DNA of 64,000 bases, taken from the NCBI GenBank assembly GCA_030544215.1, contig JARZZO010000012.1:41765194-41829193 (forward strand), written 5' to 3'. The stretch's first letter is position 1. Each line of letters begins with the position of its first letter. Position numbers and translations under genes: made by a program. The notes below the pieces were generated by a model. It did not search any database and was not told the origin of the DNA. It saw only the letters and a list, made by a program, of their open reading frames with translations. The DNA comes from Zantedeschia hybrid cultivar (Eukaryota > Streptophyta > Magnoliopsida > Alismatales > Araceae). Below, piece by piece: positions 21,820 to 33,080 of the stretch.

Positions 21820-24538
21820 TGTAACGACCCGCCATCCTATGACCGGAGACCCGATCACTAAATGGATGTCGGCCCATTAACTACCGGTTCACACCCGAAT
21901 CTCACACAACACGTCTGGAGGAGTAAGTGCTAAACAAGGCTAAATATAACAATCACACGGACTACAAAGGTATAACAAGTGCGCAGAAAGGAAGATAACA
22001 ATGTCCGTATACAGTCCAACAATAATTACATGGTCCAACAAATTAATTTAGTACAGGCAGAAGGAAAGTACAACAACATCGGGGCATACCCCGGAACTGA
22101 GACAGCTGCTGGTCCGCACACCAAGAAGGCACCACACGCCACCACACGCCGCGAAGTCCACACCTGAAACCGCAGGGAGTGAGCCACACCAGAATTGGGC
22201 TCAGTAGGGATCATCCGATCCCCTGCCTCCCACTCACACACCCACAAGTGTAACAACACAGATATATGGCAATTAAGTAAAGCAGTAAACACAGCACCTA
22301 AATCTAATAAGAAACGTACGATAAGCAGTGTAGCAAGAACAGTTCTAAGCAACCCGAAGAACCCAACACAGAGTCACGTCTTACAGCCAAAGTCCACAAA
22401 GCGACTGAACCACACTGTCGACCGAAGTCAAACGTCGCCTCCCAACACTACCACCACTGCTCATGCCTGTCCACCCCTACAGTGTTCCGGGGCACTGTAG
22501 GGTGAGGCAGTGAGCCAAACTAGGACTAGCTGGGACCAGTGTACCGCCACTACCCAGCTACGTGTGCACACAAGCAGTCTAGACTACTGTCCTACCCACC
22601 GGATTGCCTCCACGCTAGGCCTCAGCGCTTCAGGAGGGCCCTGGGGACCGACGAACCCCTGTCAAGCTGAAGCTACAGGAACTACCCACAACCCTAACCT
22701 CCCGGGCTGCGTCAGGCCAAAGGGCTAAGGGTACCACTCGTAACCTTGATCAAAGGTCACATCAGGCCCAGTGGCTACAGGGGTAAAACAACTCCACAAC
22801 CAGCTCCACAGCAAGAAACGCGCCGGAAGCTGCCACGACAAACAGGGAAACCCGACCCGCTGAGGCCAAGCAGCAACCCCTCGGATAGCGCACTAGCTAC
22901 TCCGGCCCAACGGGCTCAAGGTGGTTCTGCTTCCCTCAGCCAAAGGTAAACCACAACATGTACCCCTTCTCCCACCGGTACGGCACAATGCCTCACAGAC
23001 ACCATGACCCTGTCCCCATCGGTCCATGGTGACAAACATAAACCACAGTCATTCCGATCCACAGTTGTAGAAGCACACACACACACATAACATGATGTAA
23101 TTCCACTCACACAGAAGTCCTCAGTCTCAGTGTACAACGTAAACCATGCATTTGAGCCGCCCAACAGTGAAACACATGTTAAAACCAGCACTTAGACAGT
23201 TCTGTCTTGAATCGCGTCGACCGAGGTCGATGCCATTCAAGCCCCTCAGACAGGTTCATTTACTAACCAGATTATTCCTTGAAACGCGTCGTCATAGGGA
23301 GTCGCCCTTTAAAACGCGTCCACGTCCACAGACGCCATTCACATCGAAATCCCAGATTTACATACCCTCACTCGGGGTGATTTCCTGCCTAAATGGCGTC
23401 ATGATGGCCCGACGTCCTTTCGAAAAGGCGTCGTCCACCCATGACGTCATTTAGCGCCAGAACCCCTATTTCGTAAAACCTCGAACAAGGAGGTTTCTGT
23501 CCTAAAAGACGTCGTACTGCCCTGACGTCCTTCTAAAAGGCGTCGACCAGGCACGACGCCGTTTAGCACCAGAAACCTGGTTCCCTGGTTCGAACCGAGG
23601 GTTTCTCCCTCAACCCCGAACACCCCGAAAAAGCCCCAAAACAAGAAGGGGAGGAAGAGGAATTCAACCACCACAAGTATGCTACGAATCCACGATCACA
23701 AGCACAGCCATTCCCACAAGGAAACCCCCTAAACATGCTCAATCTAGCCCAAACACGTCATGTCACGCCAAGGAAGACACGAGCAACACATGCAAGGTTC
23801 GTCCCCCTACCGGTTCTTGAACTCCTCCAAGCTCCTTGCCGCCGACCCGCCGCACCGCAGACCGCCGCCGGTACCCTCGAGGACGCCGCCACTCCGCCGG
23901 GACGTTGGCCGCCGTCCGGAGAATGGAACGCCGCGAAGGAGGTGGTGGAGGTAAAGGTGAGAGGTAAGGAGGCTATGGAGTGATGGAAGAGGAAGAAGAG
24001 GAAGGGAAGGGAGGAAGGAGGGCGGAGAGAGCGGAGAGGGCGAAGAGAGAGAGTGGGAAGGCGAAAAATGAGGGAAAGAAGGGGAGGCTCGCGGGGTCAA
24101 TCTGAATCTAGCTAAAACGCGTCGATCGAGGCAGACGCCAATCAGTCTGACAGGACAGCCGTACTGACAGCGCTCTGAAATGTGTCGCTCACCGCGGACG
24201 CCGTTCAGACGACAGGACAGGCCGTACTGACAACGCTCTGGCGCCGCACCCTGACACCGCAGGGTCACAGTCTGAATCGTGTCGACCGAGCTAGACGCCG
24301 TTTAGACGATGTGACAGAGGCCGTACTCTCGCGGCCCGAAACCCGCCCACGTGGCGCACACATGGCACAACAGCAAGCAGACCTAAATGGCGTCCACACA
24401 CCCTGACGCCTTTTGAAAGGCGTCGAGCAGTGCAGACGTCATTCAGTCTGAACTCTCAAGACCCCCTTCCAGGGTCCAAACCAGGGGATCCGGCCCGAAC
24501 CCGACCCGAATACAGAACCCGAAATCTCAGTCCTTACA
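21820..24538 (-). mobile_element. Element G 3' LTR (unit 1)
   Basis: It runs TGTAAC...CTTACA on the plus strand and is adjacent to the PPT at its right edge. It contains palindrome clusters at 23206-23575 and 24112-24444, like those in solo LTR F. The open frames inside it are low-complexity shadows, not genes. Confidence 0.92.
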
Positions 24539-24551
24539 TTTTCCCCCCCTT
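24539..24551 (-). other. Polypurine tract of element G (unit 1)
   Basis: On the minus strand this reads AAGGGGGGGAAAA directly before the 3' LTR. It is preceded by TTCGAGGACGAAATTC, as in chromoviruses. Confidence 0.9.
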
Positions 24552-24917
24552 AAAAGAATTTCGTCCTCGAAATTAGCAACCGCCCAACGCTAAACTCGGC
24601 TAACCATCACATGCCGACACACACCGATTACGGCAATCATCTCACCAATCGCACACACAAGGCTCCACATAATTAGCCAAACAAATTCACGCCAATCTAA
24701 CAAAGATTCTCAATTATGACGAGAGTTGATAGATCAAAACAACCACACTCTAGCAAGGCACATATTACAAAATCGATTCTCCACTAAACCCAAAAACATA
24801 CAAGTGTCACCAAAGTTCACAACCACTACTGATCAAGACAAAGTAAAAGTGCTCATCTAGCACAACCTCTCGGACCTCCACGAAGAGACGCGACTCCACT
24901 CACGCCTCGAACACCTA

Positions 24918-25985
24918 CTATCCGCTCGGTTCCTGACCTGCCTTATTCTTCTGGGGACAGTTCCTCGCGAGATGTCCCTTCCTACCACAGGCGAAACAGC
25001 TACCAGTGATCAAAGGACATATTCTATTGCCATGAAACCTGTCACAACGGGGACAACGATCTGCAGCGTCCTGCCTCGTCTCCTGCTGCCAGCCGACCTC
25101 TGTCTCCATCTGCTGAACCGAACCATCCTCATCCTCGTCACAAGATACCTCCTGGAACTCGACCTCGAATGAACTCGAACCACCTGACGAAAAGACCGCT
25201 GATCTATCCCTGCTATGCTGCTTCCCCTGTGCTGAATGCTCCGATTCCTTCGCTGAGTGTTGGAACTGCATCTCCACCGCTGCCGCGCACCGAACTGCTG
25301 ACGCCAGGTCCTTACAACAATGGGCTGCCACAAACTCCCTCGAATCATGCCGGAGCCCATCCACGAATTTCTCCGTCCTAAGATCCTCACGCTCAGATAT
25401 GTGTGGAGCAAATCTTCCCAGAGCTACAAATTTCATCTCATATTCTAGAACTTACATACCATCCTGTACCAATTCCATAAACTCCCTTTCCTTGGCCCTA
25501 CGAACATGCCTCGGAAAGTACTGTCCACTAAACTCTCTCACAAAGCCTTCCCAAGGAATCTCTCTCAAAGACCTATCTGGAAACATCAACCCCTTGATGG
25601 TAACCCACCAATCATAAGCATCGCCCTTCAGCAAGTAGGTTGCCAACAAGGTCTTGTCACTCTCGACACATTCTAGAACATCAAACGTCTTCTCCACTTC
25701 CTTAATCCACTGAGCTGCCGCATCTGGAACAGGTTGACCCGTGAAAGAAGGGGGCTTCAACTTCAAGAACCGCTCCATCACCATGGATTGGCCACCTCGG
25801 GAATTGGACCCCTCACTTCCATCTCCCAGCTGGTATCTAGACATAGCCCCAATCATAGCTTCTATGAATCGATCCACATCATGTACTTCTGTTCTTGAAC
25901 CACCACCATCTGCTCTCAAACCACGAGCCAACGGAACTCTCCTCTTCGGCGCCATCACTACCCCACAACATGCAAATCGAACCAA
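24918..25985 (-). pseudogene. Element G gag with one in-frame stop (unit 1)
   Basis: This is a single frame of 355 codons with one TAA at 25452-25454, splitting it into 177 and 172 residues. The upper part has the retrotransposon-gag core (FLKLKPPSFTGQP, AAQWIKEVEKTFDVL, YDWWVTIKG, FVREFSGQYFP). After the stop come EYEMKFVALGRFAPHI and FVDGLRHDSREFV. Two zinc knuckles close the protein: CPRCDRFHGNRIC and CFACGRKGHLARNC. The stop is probably a C to T change in CAA. The true start may be Met codon 12 (25952, MAPKRRVPLARG). The rest of the interior (24552-24917 and 25986-26095) has no gene. Confidence 0.88.
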
Positions 25986-26095
25986 AACACGTCAAAACCG
26001 ACGAATCTACACCAGCAGCCATCGCCTGTACAGACTCGTACTTATTGTTGGACTATAATATCTAACCCAGTTTGCCACATACTCGACCAGACTGA

Positions 26096-26107
26096 GCTCT
26101 GATACCA
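26096..26107 (-). other. Primer-binding site of element G (unit 1)
   Basis: The minus strand reads TGGTATCAGAGC two bases inside the 5' LTR, complementary to initiator tRNA-Met. It fixes G's orientation. Confidence 0.92.
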
Positions 26108-26109
26108 AC

Positions 26110-28828
26110 TGTAACAACCCGCCATCCTATGACCGGAGACCCGATCACTAAATGGATGTCGGCCCATTAACTACAGGTTCACACCCGGATCTCACACAAC
26201 ACGTCTGGAGGAGTAAGTGCTAAACAAGGCTAAATATAACAATCACACGGACTACAAAGGTATAACAAGTGCGCAGAAAGGAAGATAACAATGTCCGTAT
26301 ACAGTCCAACAATAATTACATGGTCCAACAAATTAATTTAGTACAGGCAGAAGGAAAGTACAACAACATCAGGGCATACTCCGGAACTGAGACAGCTGCT
26401 GGTCCGCACACCAAGAAGGCACCACACGCCACCACACGCCGCGAAGTCCACACCTGAAACCGCAGGGAGTGAGCCACACCAGAATTGGGCTCAGTAGGGA
26501 TCATCCGATCCCCTGCCTCCCACTCACACACCCACAAGTGTAACAACACAGATATATGGCAATTAAGTAAAGCAGTAAACACAGCACCTAAATCTGATAA
26601 GAAACGTACGATAAGCAGTGTAGCAAGAACAATTCTAAGCAACCCGAAGAACCCAACACAGAGTCACGTCTCACAGCCAAAGTCCACAAAGCGACTGAAC
26701 CACACTGTCGACCGAAGTCAAACGTCGCCTCCCAACACTACCACCACTGCTCACGCATGTCCACCCCTACAGTGTTCCGGGGCACTGTAGGGTGAGGCAG
26801 TGAGCCAAACTAGGACTAGCTGGGACCAGTGTACCGCCACTGCCCAGGTACGTGTGCACACAAGCAGTCTAGACTACTGTCCTACCCACCGGATTGCCTC
26901 CACGCTAGGCCTCAGCGCTTCAGGAGGGCCCTGGGGACCGGCGAACCCCCGTCAAGCCGAAGCTATAGGAACTACCCACAACCCTAACCTCCCGGGCTGC
27001 GTCAGGCCGAAGGGCTAAGGGTACCACTCGTAACCTTGATCAAAGGTCACATCAGGCCCAGTGGCTACAGGGGTAAAACAACTCCACAACCAGCTCCACA
27101 GCAAGAAACGCGCCGGAAGCTGCCACGACAAACAGGGAAACCCGACCCGCTGAGGCCAAGCAGCAACCCCTTGGATAGCGCACCAGCTACTCCGGCCCAA
27201 CGGGCTCAAGGTGGTTCTGCTTCCCTCAGCCAAAGGTAAACCACAACATGTACCCCTTCTCCCACCGGTACGGCACAATGCCTCACAGACACCATGACCC
27301 TGTCCCCATCGGTCCATGGTGACAAACATAAACCACAGTCATTCCGATCCACAGTTGTAGAAGCACACACACACACATAACATGATGTAATTCCACTCAC
27401 ACAGAAGTCCTCAGTCTCAGTGTACAACATAAACCATGCATTTGAGCCGCCCAACAGTGAAACACATGTTAAAACCAGCACTTAGACAGTTCTGTCTTGA
27501 ATCGCGTCGACCGAGGTCGACGCCATTCAAGCCCCTCAGACAGGTTCATTTAATAACCAGATTATTCTTTGAAACGTGTCGTCATAGGGAGTCGCCCTTT
27601 AAAACGCGTCCACGTCCACAGACGCCATTCACATCGAAATCTCAGATTTACATACCCTCACTCGGGGTGATTTCCTGCCTAAATGGCGTCATGATGGCCT
27701 GACGTCCTTTCGAAAAGGCATCGTCCACCCATGACGTCATTTAGCGCCAGAACCCCTATTTCGTAAAACCTCGAACAGGGAGGTTTCTGCCCTAAAAGAC
27801 GTCGTACTGCCCTGACGTCCTTCTAAAAGGCGTCGACCAGGCACGACGCCGTTTAGCGCCAGAAACCTGGTTCCCTGGTTCGAACCGAGGGTTTCTCCCT
27901 TAACCCCGAACACCCCGAAAAAGCCCCAAAACAAGAAGGGGAGGAAGAGGAATTCAACCACCACAAGTATCCTACGAATCCACGATCACAAGCACAGCCA
28001 TTCCCACAAGGAAACCCCCTAAACATGCTCAATCTAGCCCAAACACGTCATGTCACGCCAAGGAAGACACGAGCAACACATGCAAGGTTCGTCCCCCTAC
28101 TGGTTCTTGAACTCCTCCAAGCTCCTTGCCGCCGACCCGCCGCACCGCAGACCGCCGCCGGTACCCTCGAGGACGCCGCCACTCCGCCGGGACGTCGGCC
28201 GCCGTTCGGAGAATGGAACGTCGCGAAGGAGGTGGTGGAGGTAGAGGTGAGAGGTAAGGAGGCTATGGAGTGATGGAAGAGGAAGAAGAGGAAGGGAAGG
28301 GAGGAAGGAGGGCGGAGAGAGCAGAGAGGGCAAAGAGAGAGAGTGGGAAGGCGAAAAATGAGGGAAAGAAGGGGAGGCTCGCCGGGTCAATCTGAATCTA
28401 GCTAAAACGCGTCGATCGAGGCAGACGCCAATCAGTCTGATAGGACAGCCGTACTGACAGCGCTCTGAAATGCGTCGCTCACCGCAGACGCCGTTCAGAC
28501 GACAGGACAGGCCGTACTGACAATACTCTGGCGCCGCACCCTGACACCGCAAGGTCACAGTCTGAATCGCGTCGACCGAGCTGGACGCCGTTCAGACGAT
28601 GTGACAGGGGCCGTACTCTCGCGGCCCGAAACCCGCCCACGTGGCGCACACGTGGCACAACAGCAAGCAGACCTAAATGGCGTCCACACACCCTGATGCC
28701 TTTTGAAAGGCGTCGAGCAGTGCAGACGTCATTCAGTCTGAACTCTCAAGACCCCCTTCCAGGGTCCGAACCAGGGGATCCGGCCCTAACCCGACCCGAA
28801 TACAGAACCCGAAATCTCAGTCCTTATA
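26110..28828 (-). mobile_element. Element G 5' LTR (unit 1)
   Basis: This is the same 2,719-bp LTR, displaced by exactly 4,290 bp from the left copy with no net indel. Its outer end reads TTATA, where the other LTR has TTACA. Palindrome clusters lie at 27496-27865 and 28402-28734. Confidence 0.92.
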
Positions 28829-28916
28829 GTTATGATGTATGTATGTATGTGCTCACTCTGGAGTAAGTATGTGTTTGGATTGTTCCCACTGTGGCGTGCT
28901 TACTGGTTCGGAGTAA
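28829..28916 (+). mobile_element. Continuation of B's 3' LTR after element G (unit 1)
   Basis: This begins with the second GTTAT target-site copy and matches the 5' LTR from about 15511 (ATGTATGTATGTGCTCACTC). It breaks off after GGTTCGGAGTAA, some 40 bp short of the expected LTR end. Confidence 0.8.
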
Positions 28917-29190
28917 AATGCTATTAAGCTGAAATGCTGCTGAAATGACATAAGAGCCTAAATGGACACTCAACCCATGCATAAATCCCATTCTATAGGT
29001 CTCCCATGCATGTATTTAGACACGCTACATGTATATGTTAAGATGATTAACCAATCTGTAGCTTGGGAACTAAGTGCCACGCAGGTTCCTATAGGAGGAA
29101 AGGACTATCTATGGAAAGGGGTACCCTTAGAGGTGAAGCCGTCATAGCGTGGAGCTACTCCTTGGAGGAAAAGGCTACCTATGGAAAGGA
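28917..29190 (+). mobile_element. Second B-type LTR fragment (unit 1)
   Basis: This matches the middle of B's LTR (20384-20663) with scattered substitutions, joined directly to an LTR-end sequence at 28916. The junction shares a short AGTAnATGCTA match, suggesting illegitimate recombination or a second related insertion. It is cut at 29190 by a copia LTR. Confidence 0.75.
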
Positions 29191-30340
29191 TGTTGGGTTC
29201 TCGGGTTTCTCTGGATCTCCCGCGCAGCGGAAATAAAAATAAAACGGAGATCCGTTCCCATTTCGAAAAATCTAAAAACACAATAATCGGATTATCGGCT
29301 CTTACCGTGTGCGGATTCGAATCCGCAACCGTTCGGTTCCGCCGGTGCGACACCGCAAGCCGCGCAAGTGCCTGGCCTCTAGCGGAGTTTACGCGATTCT
29401 CCTTACGATGGATATCCTCGCGTTCCTCGTTCTTCGCACCCACGAAAACTCTGCCGATCGCCGCAACAATCGCCGCAATTCGTGGACGATTTCCCTCGAA
29501 CGGGAGTCGGAGAAGCGGCGGAGCAGATCCGGATCTCTCTGGGACGCCAGAGAGAGAGAAAAACTGAGGAGGGGCGGCTAGGGCTAGCAGCAGCTTTGCC
29601 TGCTCAGCCCGTTCGCTATGTTTTATACTAACTGCGCGGTTTTTCATAAAAACCCCCGGGTTACATAAAACCAATTTATTTATCCATCACCTTGAGAATC
29701 ATTTGCGTGTGACCCTCTAGATCCAATTATCAGTCCGGTTAATAGCCTAATAAGCCCAGTGACTCCTTACTAGCTTTATAAATCAATTAATAAATCTTTA
29801 TTAATTAATTAATCAATCGAATTGATGTCGCACATCGAATTCGACCGGGCCTCCGATCACGTTGGGTGCCAAGCAACACCGCGTGAACCCGGAAGGTATC
29901 GGGGTTAAGCAACCCACTCTTGGAACCTTTCCACCGACAGTTACCGCGTGGATATAATCCTTCATTCGTACAATGCTCTCGAGTCAACTCAGGGTATGGC
30001 GTGCTGTCAAACCCTAACCGGTCGACTCACTTGGATTGGATGCCGCTGATGAGTATCGGAAAACTCCTTTCCCGATATTATCGTCCGCCCAGCCAGGGAC
30101 TTCCGCACATCCTTCCTGCAGCATTCTCTCTCTAAGTACCGAGAGCGAATGATTCCTTATTGACACACAATTCCCTTCGACGGTATTCCACTGTACCCAA
30201 TCCTTGGCGTTTTAGAATCCCGTGGCTAGAGATTCATAAACCAAGGTCAAAGTACATAAGTCCACCGACAAGGTGTCCTTGGTGTCTCAGGTCCGAGGAC
30301 CATCTACGCAAATGCGACAATAGAATCAAGCTGGTTGACA
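29191..30340 (-). mobile_element. Second inverted copia LTR (unit 1)
   Basis: This matches 12516-13670 end to end (TGTTGGG...GTTGACA), with substitutions and small length differences. It carries the GCGGATTCGAATCCGC palindrome at 29311-29326. No matching TSD was found (AAGGA versus GTGAG). Confidence 0.82.
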
Positions 30341-30639
30341 GTGAGGTACAATACCATCCAGTGATTCAGTCGGATCAGTTCAGTAAACTCACTCTCCTAT
30401 GAGCACCTACAGATTCGCCTTAGTGTCTCCACACAAGTGACTTATGAGATCAGTCAACCTCATCATATGAGCAGGAGTAATCTGTACTAGTCTAACCGGA
30501 TATCCGATGTCTTTCTCAGATATCCTCTGACTAGGAACGATTAAGAATATGTGCGTTTAAGTGATCAGTCTCACTAGTATGATCTCATCATAATCTGATC
30601 ACTATAGCACATATTCACGGACTTCATTATGAGACGATA
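30341..30639 (-). other. Sequence attached to the second copia LTR (unit 1)
   Basis: About 300 bp lie between the copia LTR homology and element A's 3' region. There is no gene. It is absent beside the first inverted LTR. It may be the start of a longer copia LTR or internal 3' sequence; I cannot decide. Confidence 0.4.
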
Positions 30640-30891
30640 ATGGGAACTTCTGATCTTTTTCTTGGGGATCAAGTCCTTCAATTCAATCAAGGAAAAGAAG
30701 TGGGGTATGTGCTTGATATGGCCTATGAATCAAGTAAAACTAATCTCTCTTTGACTATGTTGAAAGAATCTTTTCTCTTGAGCTTCAATGGTAACACTCC
30801 AACTCATCAACTGTATGCAATGCTTGGCCCATTCCAACTAACTAACTTCAAAATGCATGCACTAAAATTTGTGCCAACAGGTATTGAATAG
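30640..30891 (+). CDS. Unrecognised 83-codon reading frame near element A's 3' end
   Basis: This frame encodes 83 residues (GTSDLFLGDQVLQFNQGKE near the start, LYAMLGPFQLTNFKMHALKF near the end). I do not recognise a domain. It lies just before the characteristic 3' non-coding tail of Tat/Athila-type elements, so it may be a residue of the integrase tail or an extra reading frame of element A. It may equally be chance. Confidence 0.3.
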   Translation: MGTSDLFLGDQVLQFNQGKEVGYVLDMAYESSKTNLSLTMLKESFLLSFNGNTPTHQLYAMLGPFQLTNFKMHALKFVPTGIE

Positions 30892-31326
30892 TGTGCACAT
30901 TGCGTCTCGCTGAAGACGTTAAACTTAGTGCTTATTGGGAGGCAATCCAATGTTGTTAGGTTAATTTAGTAAGTTATATTTTCTTGTTTTCTTTATAGGT
31001 TTAATAATTCAGCTGGCAGTTAGCTTGGACGTCAAGTGGATGAAAAATCTTGATGCCCCAGGTTGACGTCATATTGTTTTATTCCATCGAGGACAATGTC
31101 ATTTAAGTTAGGGGGAGCAATTATTATGCATGATTGTAAAATATTTTGAAGAAAGCTTGTATTTTTCACCGATAAAAATGCTCATTTTTTTTAAAAGAAA
31201 TTCTTTCTTACACCTCACTTAAGCTTTCATGAAATCATACTTCATTAAGAGAATCCTAAATAAATTAGTTTTGTGTTAGACAATCAGATAAAGCCTTAAA
31301 AGTTGAAAATATTCTCCCTCTACAAG
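30892..31326 (+). other. Element A 3' non-coding tail
   Basis: The block GACGTTAAACTTAGTGCTTA, followed by TTGGGAGGCAATCCAA, is close to the conserved sequence after the integrase stop in Athila/Tat-type elements. ATCGAGGACAATGTC and TTAGGGGGAG (about 31086-31118) are the equivalent of the purine-rich block in that group. It leads into A's LTR at 31327. Confidence 0.7.
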
Positions 31327-33080
31327 TGTAGACACATTAATTTTGACATCATTTTGAGTAAATTTCATGTCATATAATAATACCTCAAAATGGTCTGATA
31401 TTTAATCATTAGTTAATTTTTATTATTTTTCTGTATTAATTGTCTAAATGATATCGGGTCAAACAGACATAATTTAAGTTTATTAATGAAATTCATTTTA
31501 ACTCAGATTTTTAATCAAATAGGAAAGAGTTTAAAAGACGTCAACCTGTGAAGACGCCATTTAGGATTTTATTCTTATTTCAATTTTTAATATGATTTTT
31601 AATTAATTTGTTAATTAACTAAAAGACGTCTGCCCTGCACGACGCCATTTAGGTTTCCTAATGTATTTCTGTTTCTTCTTTCCAATGTTTATTCTTATCT
31701 TAATTAAGCTAAAAGACGTCTTTCATCAACGACGCGTTACATATAATGATGAATTAAGCTGTGTTTATCTATTTCTTGGTTGGATTGACTTCAAACTCCT
31801 TTATGTTAATCTGTAAATAACTGCGGATGCACGAACTTAAGTCTATAAATACCCAAGTCCTTGGCCATTAAAAAGTTAGTGATAATAGAGTGATAATTTT
31901 TGAAAGGTTGATGATAATTTTAGTGGAAAATATTAGTGAAAATCTTTGAGAGAGACGACGTCCAAATGCTGAAGGATCGAAGCGCTGCTACTACTTCCAG
32001 GAGTCTTGAAGCAAGCTTCGTCTTCGTCCATTCAAGAACCAAGGCTTTCCAGAGGCCATCCAACTCAGTACTTTTTAATTAATCTTTTTCATATTTCCAT
32101 CATATTAGTTCATAATTTCTCATCATATCACTCCATGCAACACACACTCACTAGCATTATTTTTCAATCCATGTGTTAAGGGGTTTTAAAGACCACAAAC
32201 AAGTGAGTTCATTTGTTAAGTTGCATGATTAGAATTATTATTGGGATAGATACTACCACTATTCGAGTTCTTATTGTTCTTTCCCTCTTTTTTTCTTTTT
32301 ACTTTTTTGCAAGGTACAAAGAAGATCAAAGAGAAGGAATCAATAAGGAAGGGAAATCTTGACGATCCTCAAAGCCCAATAAGTATTTAAAGTAAGAACA
32401 AAGTCAGAAGGGCTCTTGTTCTTCCGCCAACTGAAGGAGGAGAATCAAGAACTTCAACATCTCCCACGTCCAAAACAGGTAAGCGATCAATCTTTGTCTT
32501 TTGAAACTTTTTAATCAAAAGTTTCTGACGATCACATAATTTTTAATAAGTTTATTTGTCACATAATCAACAAAATTTTCATGATAATCACACATCACTA
32601 TTTGAGCACTCACAGCTTTTTGACGATCACGGTGGGACTTGGTCTCGCCATCTTTTAAATCTTTGTTCTTGCTTTTATCAATCGGGCACACACGGTGCTC
32701 CACCTGTGTCCCTCGGACACGCCCTCTCCGATTGGTGAGTTTTTAGTTTAATTGGTATTCCCACGTGCACCACGTGCACACCTTTGTGGCAAGATCTTGC
32801 CCTCCCTATTTGATTGATTAAAGAGTTGTGATTATGATAAAAGCATGTGTGATTGATTGAATGTTTTAGTTGTTTACATGATAAATCATCTAATTAAAAA
32901 TTGAAAAAAAAAAAGATTCGCATGAGCCGATTATTTACTGCTTTATCATGTTAGTTTGAGGGGGAATGGACCCAAAAATTCCTTCTAAATTGTTGATTTT
33001 GTGACTTGAAAAGCGTCCAGGAACAGCGACGCGTTTCATACCGCGTCACCATACCTCGACGCCTTTCAAGCAAAAATTCC
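31327..33080 (+). mobile_element. Element A LTR, shared between two tandem units (right edge uncertain)
   Basis: This starts TGTAGACACATTAATTTTGA and aligns with the reverse complement of D over its whole length. A TATA box lies at 31844-31851. GACGTC palindromes occur at about 31531-31567, 31618-31654, 31710-31740 and 33006-33070. I could not find a PBS, so the right edge is set only by the last homology to D. Only this one LTR separates A's 3' tail from the next A gag at 33650. Confidence 0.65.
31844..31851 (+). promoter_or_regulatory. TATA box of element A's LTR
   Basis: TATAAATA lies in the U3-like part of A's LTR. A corresponding TATAAATA occurs in D on the minus strand (14830-14837), which supports it as the LTR promoter. 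Confidence 0.6.

Larger units (their letters stand above)
21820..28828 (-). mobile_element. Element G, complete gag-only LTR retrotransposon (TR-GAG-like, unit 1)
   Basis: This 7,009-bp element lies on the minus strand inside B's 3' LTR. It has two 2,719-bp LTRs, a PBS, a PPT and perfect 5-bp target-site duplications GTTAT (21815-21819 and 28829-28833). The internal region is only 1,571 bp and codes for gag alone; no protease, RT, RNase H or integrase is present. The large-LTR, gag-only layout fits TR-GAG non-autonomous elements. The LTRs differ at roughly 1.5% of about 680 compared bases. PBS, PPT and gag type point to a Tekay-like autonomous partner. Confidence 0.93.

Noticed and set aside
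22195..22500. Conserved open frame present in both LTRs of G
   Set aside because: It is present because LTRs are duplicated; no domain, and it lies in the non-coding LTR.
24041..24268. Ser/Leu/Pro-rich minus-strand frame in G's LTR
   Set aside because: It comes from a GA-rich purine tract, not a protein gene.
12516..30340. The two inverted copia LTRs as the pair of one minus-strand element
   Set aside because: No PBS left of either LTR, no PPT, no copia pol between them in the right orientation, and no matching outer TSD.
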